A stretch of 64,000 bases of DNA from Lewinellaceae bacterium (lineage in GTDB: Bacteria; Bacteroidota; Bacteroidia; Chitinophagales; Saprospiraceae). Numbering within the stretch: position 1 is the stretch's first letter; each line of letters starts with the position of its first letter. The stretch covers positions 248,001 through 312,000 of the forward strand of contig JACJXZ010000012.1 of NCBI GenBank assembly GCA_020636375.1, in the 5' to 3' direction. Of the stretch, positions 53,903-63,869 are shown piece by piece. The notes beneath the pieces are model-generated. The model saw only the letters and a list, made by a program, of their open reading frames with translations. It was not told the DNA's origin and ran no database searches. Position numbers and translations under genes: made by a program.

Positions 53903-55213
53903 ATGAAAAAATTCATTCTCCAGTCAGCAATGCTATTGCTGCCCCTGCTGCTTTCAGGGCAGGCTATGCCCGGAGGCATTGCGTTTGTAGGGTTTAACAG
54001 CGACGGCTCTCAGGGTTTCGCTTTTATTGTCCTGCAGCAAATCCCGGATGGGCAAACTATTTATTTTACGGATAACGAATGGACCGGTAGCGCATTCAAT
54101 ACCGGGGAGGGGTTCATCACCTGGGTCAATAATTCCGGGTCGGCGGTAACGCCGGGGACGGTAGTGACCATCCATTCTACGACCAGTATCCCCCCTTCCG
54201 TACTGGCCGGCCCCGGCCCGGCTGTGGGGCCGGGAACTGCTACGCGCACCGGCAACTTTACCCTTGCGGACAATAATGAAGTGATCTACGCTTATGTGGG
54301 CACGAGTACCACCACGCCCACCGTATTTCTCGCTGCGATCGCCAGCAGCGGCTTTGACGCCTCCTCAGGAGGAGCTACTTTATCCGGCACCGGCCTTGTG
54401 TTAGGGGAGACCGCCAGTGCGTTCGCTGAGCTTGAGGCGGATGTTGACATTGCCGTTTATATAGGAAGCACAGATTGCAACGCTCTGACGTTGACCCAGT
54501 GCGCCACCCTGTTCAACACGGTAAACGCCGCCAACTGGGAAACCGATAAAAACGGCGGAGATCAAAGCCAGGATGGCATGGGCGCTGATTTTCCCGCCCC
54601 CGCCGGCGGGTCGGCTATGGGGCTGATTTCTGCGTCCATAGATATCCCCATCTCCTATGGCGTCCTTCCCATCAAGCTCGTCCTTTTCGAAGGCTACCGG
54701 CACGAAGCCTCTATCCACCTCCGCTGGCGCACCGCCACTGAGCAAAACAATGACTACATGGCTGTCGAGCGCAGCGCCGACGGGGTGAAGTTTACGGAAC
54801 TGGGCCGGGTGAAGGGCGCGGGCACGACCGAAGAGCCCCAGGCTTACCGCTTTGTGGATGAAAAACCTCTGCCTGGCCTCAACTACTACCGCCTCCGGCA
54901 GGCAGATTACGACGGGGCCTATGAGTACCACAAAACCATCGGCGTCCTGTTTGACAGCAAAACCAACGGCCTGGGCATCCAGGCCTTCCCCAACCCCGTT
55001 CAGGATCAGCTGCAGGCCCGCTGGGCCGCCGCCCCCGGCCAGCCGACGACGCTGCGGCTGCTGGATATGACCGGGCGGCAGCTGGCAACGTACGAGGCGG
55101 CAGCCGGCGTGAATACTTTCGAAGTGCCGCTTGGCAGCCTGCCCACTGGATTGTATTTCCTTCAGGTGAGCCAGGGACAGGAATCGGAAGCGTTGTGCTT
55201 CCGCAAAGAATAG
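53903..55213 (+). CDS. Secreted T9SS cargo protein, paralogue A
   Basis: 436 residues. Signal peptide MKKFILQSAMLLLPLLLSGQA; N-terminal domain (about 22-250) with IAFVGFNSDGSQGFAFIVLQ and IYFTDNEWTG, a common type in secreted Bacteroidota proteins of unknown role; then a fibronectin-like segment (about 265-355) with RWRTATEQNNDYMAVERSAD and LNYYRLRQADYDGA; then the type A sorting domain (IQAFPNPVQDQLQARWAA ... LPTGLYFLQVSQGQE). The last about 175 residues are closely shared with the genes at 56313 and 59878. Probably exported by T9SS and released or surface-anchored. Confidence 0.82.
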   Translation: MKKFILQSAMLLLPLLLSGQAMPGGIAFVGFNSDGSQGFAFIVLQQIPDGQTIYFTDNEWTGSAFNTGEGFITWVNNSGSAVTPGTVVTIHSTTSIPPSVLAGPGPAVGPGTATRTGNFTLADNNEVIYAYVGTSTTTPTVFLAAIASSGFDASSGGATLSGTGLVLGETASAFAELEADVDIAVYIGSTDCNALTLTQCATLFNTVNAANWETDKNGGDQSQDGMGADFPAPAGGSAMGLISASIDIPISYGVLPIKLVLFEGYRHEASIHLRWRTATEQNNDYMAVERSADGVKFTELGRVKGAGTTEEPQAYRFVDEKPLPGLNYYRLRQADYDGAYEYHKTIGVLFDSKTNGLGIQAFPNPVQDQLQARWAAAPGQPTTLRLLDMTGRQLATYEAAAGVNTFEVPLGSLPTGLYFLQVSQGQESEALCFRKE

Positions 55214-56312
55214 ACAAGATTAACAGATCAACCAGAGCAGTGATGCACTTCCACTGCTCCGGTTTGGCGGCTTCCCCCTTTCAGGGGGATTGAGGGGGGC
55301 TGTAGACAGGATTAACAAGATTAACCCGCCTTGCTTGAGCCGCCCCCCCCCTTTCTCCGCCCACCGTTGCACTGCGAAGGCGGGTAAGCAGATCGAGGAT
55401 TCCCTGCGCTTCCCCCACATTGGCCGCCGTAGCCAGAGGCGAAGGTGGTTCGGGGGGACTGTGGGAGCGGTAGACAGGATTAACCGGATTAACAGGTTGG
55501 GGAGCTGGCCCCGCTTCGGTTACTTCTCCCTTTCTCCGTTCGCCGAAGCATCGCGGAGGAGAGGGGGGCATACGCATCAGGCTGATGGGTTAAAACCTGC
55601 GAGGTGGCCAGCCTTTGGAGGGGCTAAGAGCTTGTTTGGAGGCCACCCTTTGGGCTAAAAAATGCCTCTTTTTTGGTGAGGCTGCGTTACTTTTCTTGCC
55701 CGTACCTCCGGGTATGGGCAAGAAAAGTGCCTTGCCTCACCAAAAAATTGACACTTTTTATCCCCAAAAGCGGCCTCCAAACAAGCTCTTAGGCAGTGGC
55801 TGCCCTGTGGGCAGGGTCCGACGGGTGAACTCACCCCCGCCTTATTAAGTTTTTTTTGGGTAAACAACTCTTTGACCGGCAAATCTTAACAAATACTAAT
55901 ACGTATTAATTGATCAGCGTCCTATCCTGATCGGAAGCTTTTTATATAAAAAAATCCTCTATCCACTTGGCAATTAGGCATTTCCCTGCTATCTTCACTC
56001 GTTCAAACCTGTATGCACATCTGGTTTAATATCTACCCTTGTCCTGTATGCCGGGGCTGCCCAACCGCCTCGGGAAAAAGAAACCCTTCCGCCTTGGAGA
56101 AAGAGGCAATATGGCCGGCTTGCTTAAGAGGAAAACCGGTCAATCCTTGCAAAAGCATGACGCTCTGCGGGAAGCGCCTGGTATCGCGCCCAGCTAATGG
56201 GGAATGATTTCGCGCAAAAATTAATCATAAAAGCAAAGAATGGGGCAATGCAGGGCTTTTATGATAATGCCTGCTCCTCTCTCTTTTATTCATCGCTCTA
56301 AAGACTTTAAAA
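55214..56312. other. Spacer with dispersed repeats, no gene supported
   Basis: Contains ACAGGATTAACAAGATTAAC-type repeats at 55213-55500, then a palindromic element at 55627-55794. After about 55850 the sequence is AT-rich and featureless up to the next gene; no ORF with a convincing start or family. Confidence 0.55.
55627..55794. repeat. Palindromic TTTGGAGGCC element, complete copy
   Basis: Left arm AAGAGCTTGTTTGGAGGCCA ... TTTTTTGGTGAGGC ... TTTTCTTGCCCGTACC; right arm is the inverse, GGTATGGGCAAGAAAAGT ... GCCTCACCAAAAAATTG ... GCGGCCTCCAAACAAGCTCTT. Two 80-bp inverted halves make a near-complete palindrome. Half copies: 13388-13420, 16679-16712, 17701-17740, 59607-59660. Confidence 0.82.
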
Positions 56313-58820
56313 ATGAGGAATACTTCACATTACAAAAATGGAAAAGATATGAATGGGAATATGGGAAAATTGCTACTTATGAGGCGGTATCTGGGGGTGG
56401 GGTTGGTTTTGCTATCACTTACTCTAACTATTGAGGTAAAAGCTGTTACAAAAACCTGGGCAGGTGGAAATACAGGTGACTGGAATGTTGATGGAAATTG
56501 GAGTCCATCAGGTGTGCCAACTGCTGCGGATGATGTGTTTATCCTCGGTATTGATAATATTACGGTTACGATTCCAGACGGATACAGTGCAGCTTGCGCA
56601 AGCTTAACTATTGGTGACGAATCGGGCAGTGGTGATACAAACAATGATCTTGTCTTAAGTGGCTCTGGCTCTCTTTCAGTGTCCGGTAACTTGAATTTAC
56701 ACAGGTCAAGCAAAGCTGGGGAGAACGATCTTAATATTGGTGCAGGTACTGTTTCTGTCGGAGGCGATTTAACCTTTGTTGGCACAGGAAACCAAGGCGA
56801 TCGAACTGCAAAAATTACTACAACATCAGGAACATTGAACATTACAGGGGACTTAGTATTTAACGGGGACTCAGGTTCAGGTGCTGCGGTGAACGTCATT
56901 GATATGAGTGGTGGCGGGGGAACATTGAATTTAGCTGGAGCCTTGACAGTTACCAATACCAATAATAGGGGAACGCTAATACCTGGAACTTCAAGTACCT
57001 TTAATTTCAACGGATCAACTGCACAAACTATTCCAATTGGCGTAAGCAGTGTAGTTTATAATAATTTGACAACAAATAACACGAGCGGAGCAACACTAAG
57101 CGCTGACATAACTGGCTCAAACGTAACTGGCAACCTCAGCATTCAATCCGGAACGTTGAATAACGGCGGGACCGCTATTACACTTGCCTCTGGTAAAAAT
57201 TTCAGTGTTAGTAACGGGGCGACTTTTAATTTAACCGGTACTTCTTCAATGGTAACCGTTTCAGGAGGAGGGACGAAGTCTTTTGGTGCTACCAGTACAA
57301 CCATTTATAGTGGAGGTGCTCAGACCGTTACGGCTGAAACGTATGGGAATCTTGTTCTAAGCGGCGGTGCCGCCAAAACCATGCCAGCTACAACTACTAC
57401 GGTAGCGGGAAACTTTACGATAACGGGAGCAGGCACATCTGCCACCGCCGGAGCAGCTATCAATACAACTGGAAATATTACAATTGAAAATGGAGCTACT
57501 TTTGGAGGAAGTTCTTTTACTCATAACGTTGGGGGGAACTGGACAAATAACGGTACATTTACTTCCGGAACCAGCACAGTAAACTTCAACGGCACTTCTG
57601 CCCAAACCATTGGCGGCTCATCAACCACCTCTTTTTCAACTCTGAATATTACAAATACTAATGCAACGGTAACAGCCAATCAAGACCTTGCCGTAACAAC
57701 TGCTGCCACAGTAAGCAGTGGTGCTACTTTAAATTTAGGTACAAATATATTGAGCGGCGCCGGCTCTTTCACCTTAAATTCTGGAGGTACGCTTGGCATC
57801 GGATCCGCTGATGGCATTACGTCAGGTACCACTGCCTCTGGAAACATCCAGGTCACTGGAGGAAGAACCTATGACACCGGCGCCAACTACACCTATAATG
57901 GCAGTGGTGCACAAAACGCTGGAGATGGATTGCCTTCGACGGTTAACAACCTGACTATCAGTTCCGGAACTACTACTTTAAACGCCAGCACAATGGTTAA
58001 TGGAACCCTGACAGTAAGTTCAGGCGCAACCTTATCAATGGCCAGCGGCACTACAACGACATTAACCAACAGCCCATCGATTCCGGGCACACTGAATATA
58101 TTAGGTACAGCAACATTGGCGATAGGCAGCAATGCTTTTACAATTGCCAACCTCTCTGTCGATGGGACTCCACAAGCTGATGGGGCGTATTGTGCTAGCG
58201 GGGTCGGGTGCGCTAATGAAGTAAGTTATATTAGTGGATCTGCAACAATGATTGTTAACCTTACTGCTTTTCCCATCCAATTATTCTATTTTAACGGAAA
58301 AGTTCAAAATAATTCCTCCATCCATCTCTCCTGGCGCACCGCCACCGAGCAAAACAACGACTACATGGCCGTCGAACGCTCTGCCGACGGCGCCAAATTC
58401 ACCGAGCTGGGCCGGGTGAAAGGCGCGGGCACGACCCAGGAGCCCCAGGCGTACACCTTCACCGACTACGCCCCCCTCCGCGGCCTCAACTACTACCGCC
58501 TCCGCCAGGTCGACTACGACGGCACTATCGAGTACCACCAGGTCATCAGCGTGCTGTTCGACAGCAAGGAGACGGGCCTGGGCATCCAGGCTTTCCCTAA
58601 CCCTGTACAGGATCAGCTGCAGGCGCGCTGGGCCGCCGCTCCCGACTTGCCGACGACGCTGCGGGTGCTGGATATGACCGGGCGCCAACTGGCGACCTAC
58701 AAGGCGGCTGCCGGGGTGGGTGCCTTTGAAGTGCCGCTGAACGTTTTGCCTGCTGGCTTGTATTTCCTGGAGGTCAGGCAGGGGCAGGAGACGGGGGTGC
58801 TGAGGTTCCGCAAAGAATAG
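56313..58820 (+). CDS. Large repetitive secreted protein with T9SS sorting domain, paralogue B
   Basis: 835 codons. A signal peptide is best read from Met at 56361 (MGKLLLMRRYLGVGLVLLSL); earlier ATGs exist at 56313 and 56349. The region to about residue 640 is a Gly/Ser/Thr/Asn-rich series of beta-helix-like strands (GGDLTFVGTGNQGDRT; SSVVYNNLTTNNTSGATLS; NGTSAQTIGGSSTTSFSTLN), starting with TKTWAGGNTGDWNVDGNW. The last about 175 residues, from SSIHLSWRTATEQNNDYMAV, are the fibronectin-like segment and the type A sorting domain. The DNA of the N-terminal part is AT-rich while the C-terminal part is GC-rich and nearly the same as 60585-61089, so the gene is a mosaic. Probable surface adhesin-like protein. 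Confidence 0.82.
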   Translation: MRNTSHYKNGKDMNGNMGKLLLMRRYLGVGLVLLSLTLTIEVKAVTKTWAGGNTGDWNVDGNWSPSGVPTAADDVFILGIDNITVTIPDGYSAACASLTIGDESGSGDTNNDLVLSGSGSLSVSGNLNLHRSSKAGENDLNIGAGTVSVGGDLTFVGTGNQGDRTAKITTTSGTLNITGDLVFNGDSGSGAAVNVIDMSGGGGTLNLAGALTVTNTNNRGTLIPGTSSTFNFNGSTAQTIPIGVSSVVYNNLTTNNTSGATLSADITGSNVTGNLSIQSGTLNNGGTAITLASGKNFSVSNGATFNLTGTSSMVTVSGGGTKSFGATSTTIYSGGAQTVTAETYGNLVLSGGAAKTMPATTTTVAGNFTITGAGTSATAGAAINTTGNITIENGATFGGSSFTHNVGGNWTNNGTFTSGTSTVNFNGTSAQTIGGSSTTSFSTLNITNTNATVTANQDLAVTTAATVSSGATLNLGTNILSGAGSFTLNSGGTLGIGSADGITSGTTASGNIQVTGGRTYDTGANYTYNGSGAQNAGDGLPSTVNNLTISSGTTTLNASTMVNGTLTVSSGATLSMASGTTTTLTNSPSIPGTLNILGTATLAIGSNAFTIANLSVDGTPQADGAYCASGVGCANEVSYISGSATMIVNLTAFPIQLFYFNGKVQNNSSIHLSWRTATEQNNDYMAVERSADGAKFTELGRVKGAGTTQEPQAYTFTDYAPLRGLNYYRLRQVDYDGTIEYHQVISVLFDSKETGLGIQAFPNPVQDQLQARWAAAPDLPTTLRVLDMTGRQLATYKAAAGVGAFEVPLNVLPAGLYFLEVRQGQETGVLRFRKE

Positions 58821-59877
58821 ACGGGATGAACAGGTTTTTGGGGACGCGGCGCTTTGGGGAGACAGGATGGACGGGATTAACGGGTTTTGGGGGGCGCGAT
58901 GCTTTTGGGGAGACAGGATGAACAGGATGAACAGGTTTTGAGGGCGTAGCGCTTTGGGGGAGACAGGATGAACCGGTTTTGGGGGCGCGGCGCTTTGGGG
59001 GAGACAGGGTGGAGATTGTTCAGGAATGTGTGTCCGTCCGCAAGTTTTGAACCGCAGGGGCCGCTGAGAACCGCAGAGTATTTGCTTGACAGCGAATATT
59101 TTGCCCCGCCTTAGTACCTGGGTACGGCGAGCAGGTCTGCGTGTCTCCGCGGTCTCATATATTTGTAAAACCGCAGGGAACGCAGGGAGCGCAGAGAAGA
59201 GTATCGTAGCTCCGCTGCGCAAGCAACATCCTGCCATTCGATCTTTCCTCTGCGGTCCTCTCATGTGTTTGTAAAACCGCAGTGAGCGCAGAGGACCGCA
59301 GAGAAGAGTATAGCAGCTTCGCTGCGCAAGCAGCATGCTGTATAGGCAACGCCCCCGGAGATGCTCCACGCCGCTTTTCCTCTGTGGCTCTCCGCGCCCC
59401 CTGCGGTTAAAAAAACACAGGGGCGCGGAGCGCCGCAGAGAAAGACTGAGTACCTTTGCGGACCCTGCGGTTAAAAAAACACAGGAGGCCAGGAGCGCCG
59501 CAGGGAAAGGCAGCGTACCTCAGCGGTTTAAACAAAAGACACAGCGTTTTGAACAGTCCCACAGGATGAACAAGTAAGGTAGCCGGCCGGGACGTGCCAC
59601 TTTGGAGCATGTTTGGAGGCCGGATTTGAAAGCAAAAAGCGTAATTTTTCGGTGAGGCAAGGCATGTCCCTTCCTCTTTGCTCCCTGCGGAAAAGTTTAA
59701 TCCAGCTTACCCGTAAAAAAACAAAAAAACCTCCACTATCTTTGCTGCCGGGCAAGGCGGAGAAAATACAACCCCCTCCCCTTTTCCAACAAGGCTACAT
59801 ATAGGCCCGGCCAGGCAAACAGAGGCCCGATTCATCTGCCGGCCGTGAGATCTTCACCAATCATTAATAAAACGACC
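58821..59877. repeat. Repeat-dense spacer
   Basis: 58821-59010 holds four 45-55-bp units with GAGACAGGATGAACAGGTTT and GGGCGCGGCGCTTTGGGGGA. 59045-59560 holds several copies of AAACCGCAGGGAGCGCAGAG and GAAGAGTATNNNAGCNTCGC. 59607-59660 is a half copy of the TTTGGAGGCC element. No gene is supported. Confidence 0.7.
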
Positions 59878-61089
59878 ATGAAGACCTTCAGCCTGGCCTT
59901 AGCCCTGACGTTTGCCGGCACCCTGAACCTCCTGGCGCAGATTTCCTTTGCAGGCGGCATTTACAGCCAGAATTTCAACTCTCTGGCCAGCTCCGGGTTC
60001 GATGCCGCCCTGCCCGCCGGGTGGACGTTCGCGGAATTCGGCAATAATGCCGACGGCAACTACGAGGTTAACCACGGCAGCAATAATGCCGGCAATACAT
60101 ACAGCTACGGTGCCATTGGCAGTTCGGAGCGGGCGCTGGGTTGCCTCGCCAGCGGCAACCTGGTGTCCGTCATCGGCGCCAACTTCATCAACAGTACCGG
60201 CGGGCCCCTGTCCGCCCTGGCCATCAGCTATACCGGAGAACAATGGCGCAGAGGGGACGGCGACGCCAATACCCTGGCTTTTGCCTACAGTACCAACGCC
60301 ACTTCTCTCACCAGCGGAACCTGGACTTCCGTATCGCAGCTCAACTTCACCTCGCCCACCACCTCCGGGCCCAATACCCTGGATGGCAACGCTGCCGCCA
60401 ATTCGGCAGCCGTCGGCCATATCATTACCGGCGTCAACATACCCGCCGGCGCTGCCTTCTGGATCAGGTGGTCCGACAACAACGACATCGGTGCCGACGA
60501 CGGCCTGGCCATCGACGACTTTACCCTGGAAATGGCTATCCTGCCGATCCAACTGGCCTCTTTTGCGGGGGATAAAAAGGGATCTTCCATCCACCTCTCC
60601 TGGCGCACCGCCACCGAGCAAAACAACGACTACATGGCCGTCGAACGCTCCGCTGACGGCGCCAAGTTCACCGAGCTGGGCCGGGTGAAAGGCGCGGGCA
60701 CGACCCAGGAGCCCCAGGCGTACACCTTCACCGACTACGCCCCCCTTCGCGGCCTCAACTACTACCGCCTCCGCCAGGTCGACTACGACGGCGCTATCGA
60801 GTACCATAAGGTCATCAGCGTGCTGTTCGACAGCAAGGAGACGGGCCTGGGCATCCAGGCTTTCCCTAATCCTGTACAGGATCAGCTGCAGGCGCGCTGG
60901 GCCGCCGCTCCCGACTTGCCGACGACGCTGCGGGTGCTGGATATGACCGGGCGCCAACTGGTGGCCTACAAGGCGGCTGCCGGGGTGAGTGCCTTTGAAG
61001 TGCCGCTGAACGTTTTGCCTGCCGGCTTGTATTTCCTGGAGGTCAGGCAGGGACAGGAGACGGGAGTGCTGAGGTTCCGCAAAGAATAG
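59878..61089 (+). CDS. Secreted T9SS cargo protein, paralogue C
   Basis: 403 residues from ATG 59878 (MKTFSLALALTFAGTLNLLAQ, signal peptide); the in-frame upstream ATG at 59845 adds 11 polar residues. N-terminal domain: ISFAGGIYSQNFNSLASSGF and a beta-sandwich with GGPLSALAISYTGEQWRRGDG, typical of proteins of unknown function with T9SS domain. The C-terminal about 170 residues repeat the module of paralogues A and B (WRTATEQNNDYMAVERSADG, YTFTDYAPLRGLNYYRL, IQAFPNPVQDQLQARW). The DNA of this module is close to identical with 58313-58820. Confidence 0.84.
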   Translation: MKTFSLALALTFAGTLNLLAQISFAGGIYSQNFNSLASSGFDAALPAGWTFAEFGNNADGNYEVNHGSNNAGNTYSYGAIGSSERALGCLASGNLVSVIGANFINSTGGPLSALAISYTGEQWRRGDGDANTLAFAYSTNATSLTSGTWTSVSQLNFTSPTTSGPNTLDGNAAANSAAVGHIITGVNIPAGAAFWIRWSDNNDIGADDGLAIDDFTLEMAILPIQLASFAGDKKGSSIHLSWRTATEQNNDYMAVERSADGAKFTELGRVKGAGTTQEPQAYTFTDYAPLRGLNYYRLRQVDYDGAIEYHKVISVLFDSKETGLGIQAFPNPVQDQLQARWAAAPDLPTTLRVLDMTGRQLVAYKAAAGVSAFEVPLNVLPAGLYFLEVRQGQETGVLRFRKE

Positions 61090-61482
61090 ACAGGATTAAC
61101 CGGACGTACCAACCCTCAGGCTTGCCCTGACGAACCAGAAGGGTGGTGCGTTTTTTATAGACAGGATGAACAGGATTTACAGGGCAAGCAGCCCGGACGT
61201 GCCACTTTTAAGTGGTGCGTTTTCAACAGACAGAACAAACAGGAACCGGACGTACCAACCCTTAGGCTTGCCCTGACGAACCAGAAGGGTGGTACGTTTT
61301 TTATAGACAGGATGAACAGGATTTACAGGACAAGCAGCCCCCCTTCCGCAATCCACCACATCTTGTAAATCCTGTAAATCCTGTCCGGTTTTAAACATAT
61401 CCTGTAAATCCTGTCCGGTTTTAAACACATCCTGTAAATCCTGTAAATCCTGTCTGGTTTTAAACATGCTGCACAACCCCGA
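61090..61482. repeat. Direct repeats and AAATCCTGT tandem array
   Basis: A roughly 95-bp direct repeat (61101-61193 and 61242-61341) with CCGGACGTACCAACCCT and CTTGCCCTGACGAACCAGAA. 61366-61466 is a tandem array of ATCCTGTAAATCCTGTCCGG with TTTTAAACA. No gene. Confidence 0.8.
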
Positions 61483-62865
61483 TTACTCCCTGACCACCCT
61501 CCGCACCGCCACGCCTTTCCCCGTACGCACCCGCAGGCAGTACACGCCCTGGGGCAGGCCCTCCAGCGAGATAGCCGCCTCGGCGGTTGTCTGCCCCCGC
61601 AGCGCCAGCCGGCCCGCCATATCGTACAACGCATATTCGAAAGCCGCCGCCCCCCGCACGTACAACACCTCCCGGGCGGGATTGGGAAACACCTGTATTG
61701 CTGCCCCGTCGGATGGATCAGCGGTGGAGGAAACCACGCCCCACAGCGCCATATTGTTGGCCGGCACACCGCCTGCCTGGTTGAAGAAGCCCCCCACCAG
61801 GATGCCGCCCTCGTAGGGGATGATCGCCTCGGCCTCTCCGGAAAGGCCGCCATCCAGCCCGTCCCAGGTTTCGCCGTTGAAGGCGAGGATGCCGCCGCAG
61901 GGGACGTCGCTGCCGTCGGTATTCGTACATAAATTGAAGCCGCCGAGCACGTATAGCCTGCCGTCGATGCTGCGCAGGGTGTGGGCAAAGGGGAAGGGTG
62001 GGGTAGAGGCGTAATCGATGGCAATGCCGGGTTTTACCCATTCGCTGCCGTCCCATTTGGCGATGAGGCCCAGGCTGTTGTCGCCCGACCGGGTGAAGGC
62101 GCCGCCGGCGTACAGCTCCCCGTTGTAAATTTCGATTCCGTAGACAGCCCCGTTGAAGCCTTCGCCCAGGGCCTCCCAGGCACTGCCGTTCCAGCGGGCG
62201 ATGCCATTGGCCACTACCTCTCCCGCCATCTTGAAGTTGCCGGCGGCGTAGAGCCAGCCCTCGTGTGCCACCAGAGAATGCGGGTAGAGGATTTGCGGCC
62301 CGCCGTCGATGTAGCCGGTAAAACCCTGGCCGAGCGGTTCCCAGGCCACGCCGTTCCAGGCGGCGATCCCGTTGACGGTGTCGGCGCCGATGCGGTCAAA
62401 CTCGCCGGCGACGATGAGCTGGCCGCCGTATTCGCTCAGTGCGTAGAGAGAGGCTGTCCGGAAGGCGGCGGGGTCGGCGTTCGTCAGGTGGAAGCCGCCG
62501 CCCAGGCGGCTCCAGGTGTCGATGTCGCTGTTCCAGCGGAAGAGGTAATTGGAATCGGCGCCCCACTCGTATTTGGCCGCGTGCAGGCCACCCTGGAAGG
62601 AGTACAGGCTGTGCCCTTCGTCGGGCAGGCCGGCGCCGACGGCTTCCCACTGCCCGACATTCCAGCGGGCGATGTAGCGGGCCTGCTGGCCGCCGATGCG
62701 GGTGAAAAAGCCACAGGCGTAAATGTCGCCTTCGTGTTCGGCAAATTCAACGATGAAGCCGTTGGTGTTGCCGGCAGTAAAGGGTGCCCACTGGGCCGGA
62801 GCCGACAGGGAAAGGAGCAGAAACAGGGCTGCGGGCAGCAGCGCCGGAGCGTAGTGTTTTTTCAT
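61483..62865 (-). CDS. Secreted propeller-like protein with T9SS sorting domain
   Basis: 460 residues. Signal peptide (MKKHYAPALLPAALFLLLSL) then about five to six repeats with the theme IAxWNGxxWExLGxGF (GIAAWNGVAWEPLGQGF, GIARWNGSAWEALGEGF, LIAKWDGSEWVKPGI), plus LYAAGNFKMAGEVVA and LYAGGAFTRSGDN strands, indicating a kelch-like beta-propeller. The end has a T9SS type A domain (IQVFPNPAREVLYVRGAA; LPQGVYCLRVRTGKGV). Its sorting domain is unlike that of paralogues A-C. Role unknown. Confidence 0.84.
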   Translation of the reverse strand: MKKHYAPALLPAALFLLLSLSAPAQWAPFTAGNTNGFIVEFAEHEGDIYACGFFTRIGGQQARYIARWNVGQWEAVGAGLPDEGHSLYSFQGGLHAAKYEWGADSNYLFRWNSDIDTWSRLGGGFHLTNADPAAFRTASLYALSEYGGQLIVAGEFDRIGADTVNGIAAWNGVAWEPLGQGFTGYIDGGPQILYPHSLVAHEGWLYAAGNFKMAGEVVANGIARWNGSAWEALGEGFNGAVYGIEIYNGELYAGGAFTRSGDNSLGLIAKWDGSEWVKPGIAIDYASTPPFPFAHTLRSIDGRLYVLGGFNLCTNTDGSDVPCGGILAFNGETWDGLDGGLSGEAEAIIPYEGGILVGGFFNQAGGVPANNMALWGVVSSTADPSDGAAIQVFPNPAREVLYVRGAAAFEYALYDMAGRLALRGQTTAEAAISLEGLPQGVYCLRVRTGKGVAVRRVVRE

Positions 62866-63017
62866 ACTTTTTTCCGGGAAAATAGGGAGGAGCGGAATAG
62901 TTGTTAAGCCTTTTTTTCCGAAAAATCAGGATTCTGATTCCCGGCAAGTCAGAAACGCGGGAATGAGATCCTGCCTGGCTGGGGCTTCGCGCACTAAATA
63001 GCGGAGACAGGCAATAG

Positions 63018-63869
63018 CTACTCTTTTTTCGCCGGGGAAGGGAGCGGGTATTCCTTCGCCCTGTGGGGAAGGCCGGGAGGCGCCAAAAACGCCAGCACCA
63101 TCTGGTTGAACCGCTCGTGCTGTTCGATATTGACCACGTGGCCGCACTTTTCGATAATGGCCATCTGCGCCTTCTGGTGCTGGGCGACGAAACGCTGCGC
63201 CGCCTTGTTGAAGACATGGTCCTGCTCGCCCATGACCACCAGGCTGAGTTTTTCCAGTTTCCGGTCGAAGAAGCGGCGCAGCAGGCGGAAGAAATCCTTG
63301 TACAGGCCTACCCACTTGAGGTATTCCCGGGAGCTGAGCTTCTGGGATTGCAGCCGGAACAGGCGCCGCGACTGCCGGTGGTTGCGCCGCGGCAGGACGA
63401 TCCAGGAAAACAGGTTGTACATCACCCGGTAGGGCAGGAAGTAGTTGAGGAACTTGGCGCTGTGCACGAACAGGCGGATGGCAAAGGTAGCCCGGAACAC
63501 GCCGCCCGCCATCACCATCTTGCCGATCAGGTCGGGCCGCTCCTCGTCCAGCTTCTGCAGGATGACGCTGCCCAATGACAGGGACAGGAAGTGCGCCTTG
63601 CGGATGCCCAGGTGGTCGATCACCCGGATGACGTCGCCGGTGACGATGTCGAAATTGTAATCCCGGTATTCGGGTTCTATGTTTTTTGACCCGCCATGGT
63701 CGCGCAGGTCGATCAGCAGCAGGTTGAAAAAAGGGCGGAATGCCTCCACCTGGTATTTCCAGGTCGTCAGGCTACCTCCCGCACCGTGGATGAAGACGAC
63801 CCACTCGGCTTCCGGCGCCAGGCGGTACACTTTATGGTGGAGCAATGTTCTGGTGTGGCCTTTGTTCAT
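63018..63869 (-). CDS. Alpha/beta hydrolase
   Basis: 283 residues from ATG 63869 (MNKGHTRTLLHHKVY). The longer frame upstream starts in repeat DNA and is rejected. Oxyanion-loop motif FIHGAGGSLTTWKYQ near 25, nucleophile LSLSLGSVIL near 97 (Ser98 in an S-L-G context), acid in VVMGEQDHVFNKA near 220 and histidine in EKCGHVVNIEQHERFN near 250. A lid-like region between about 130 and 200 is rich in Arg/Phe. Substrate cannot be inferred. Confidence 0.85.
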   Translation of the reverse strand: MNKGHTRTLLHHKVYRLAPEAEWVVFIHGAGGSLTTWKYQVEAFRPFFNLLLIDLRDHGGSKNIEPEYRDYNFDIVTGDVIRVIDHLGIRKAHFLSLSLGSVILQKLDEERPDLIGKMVMAGGVFRATFAIRLFVHSAKFLNYFLPYRVMYNLFSWIVLPRRNHRQSRRLFRLQSQKLSSREYLKWVGLYKDFFRLLRRFFDRKLEKLSLVVMGEQDHVFNKAAQRFVAQHQKAQMAIIEKCGHVVNIEQHERFNQMVLAFLAPPGLPHRAKEYPLPSPAKKE

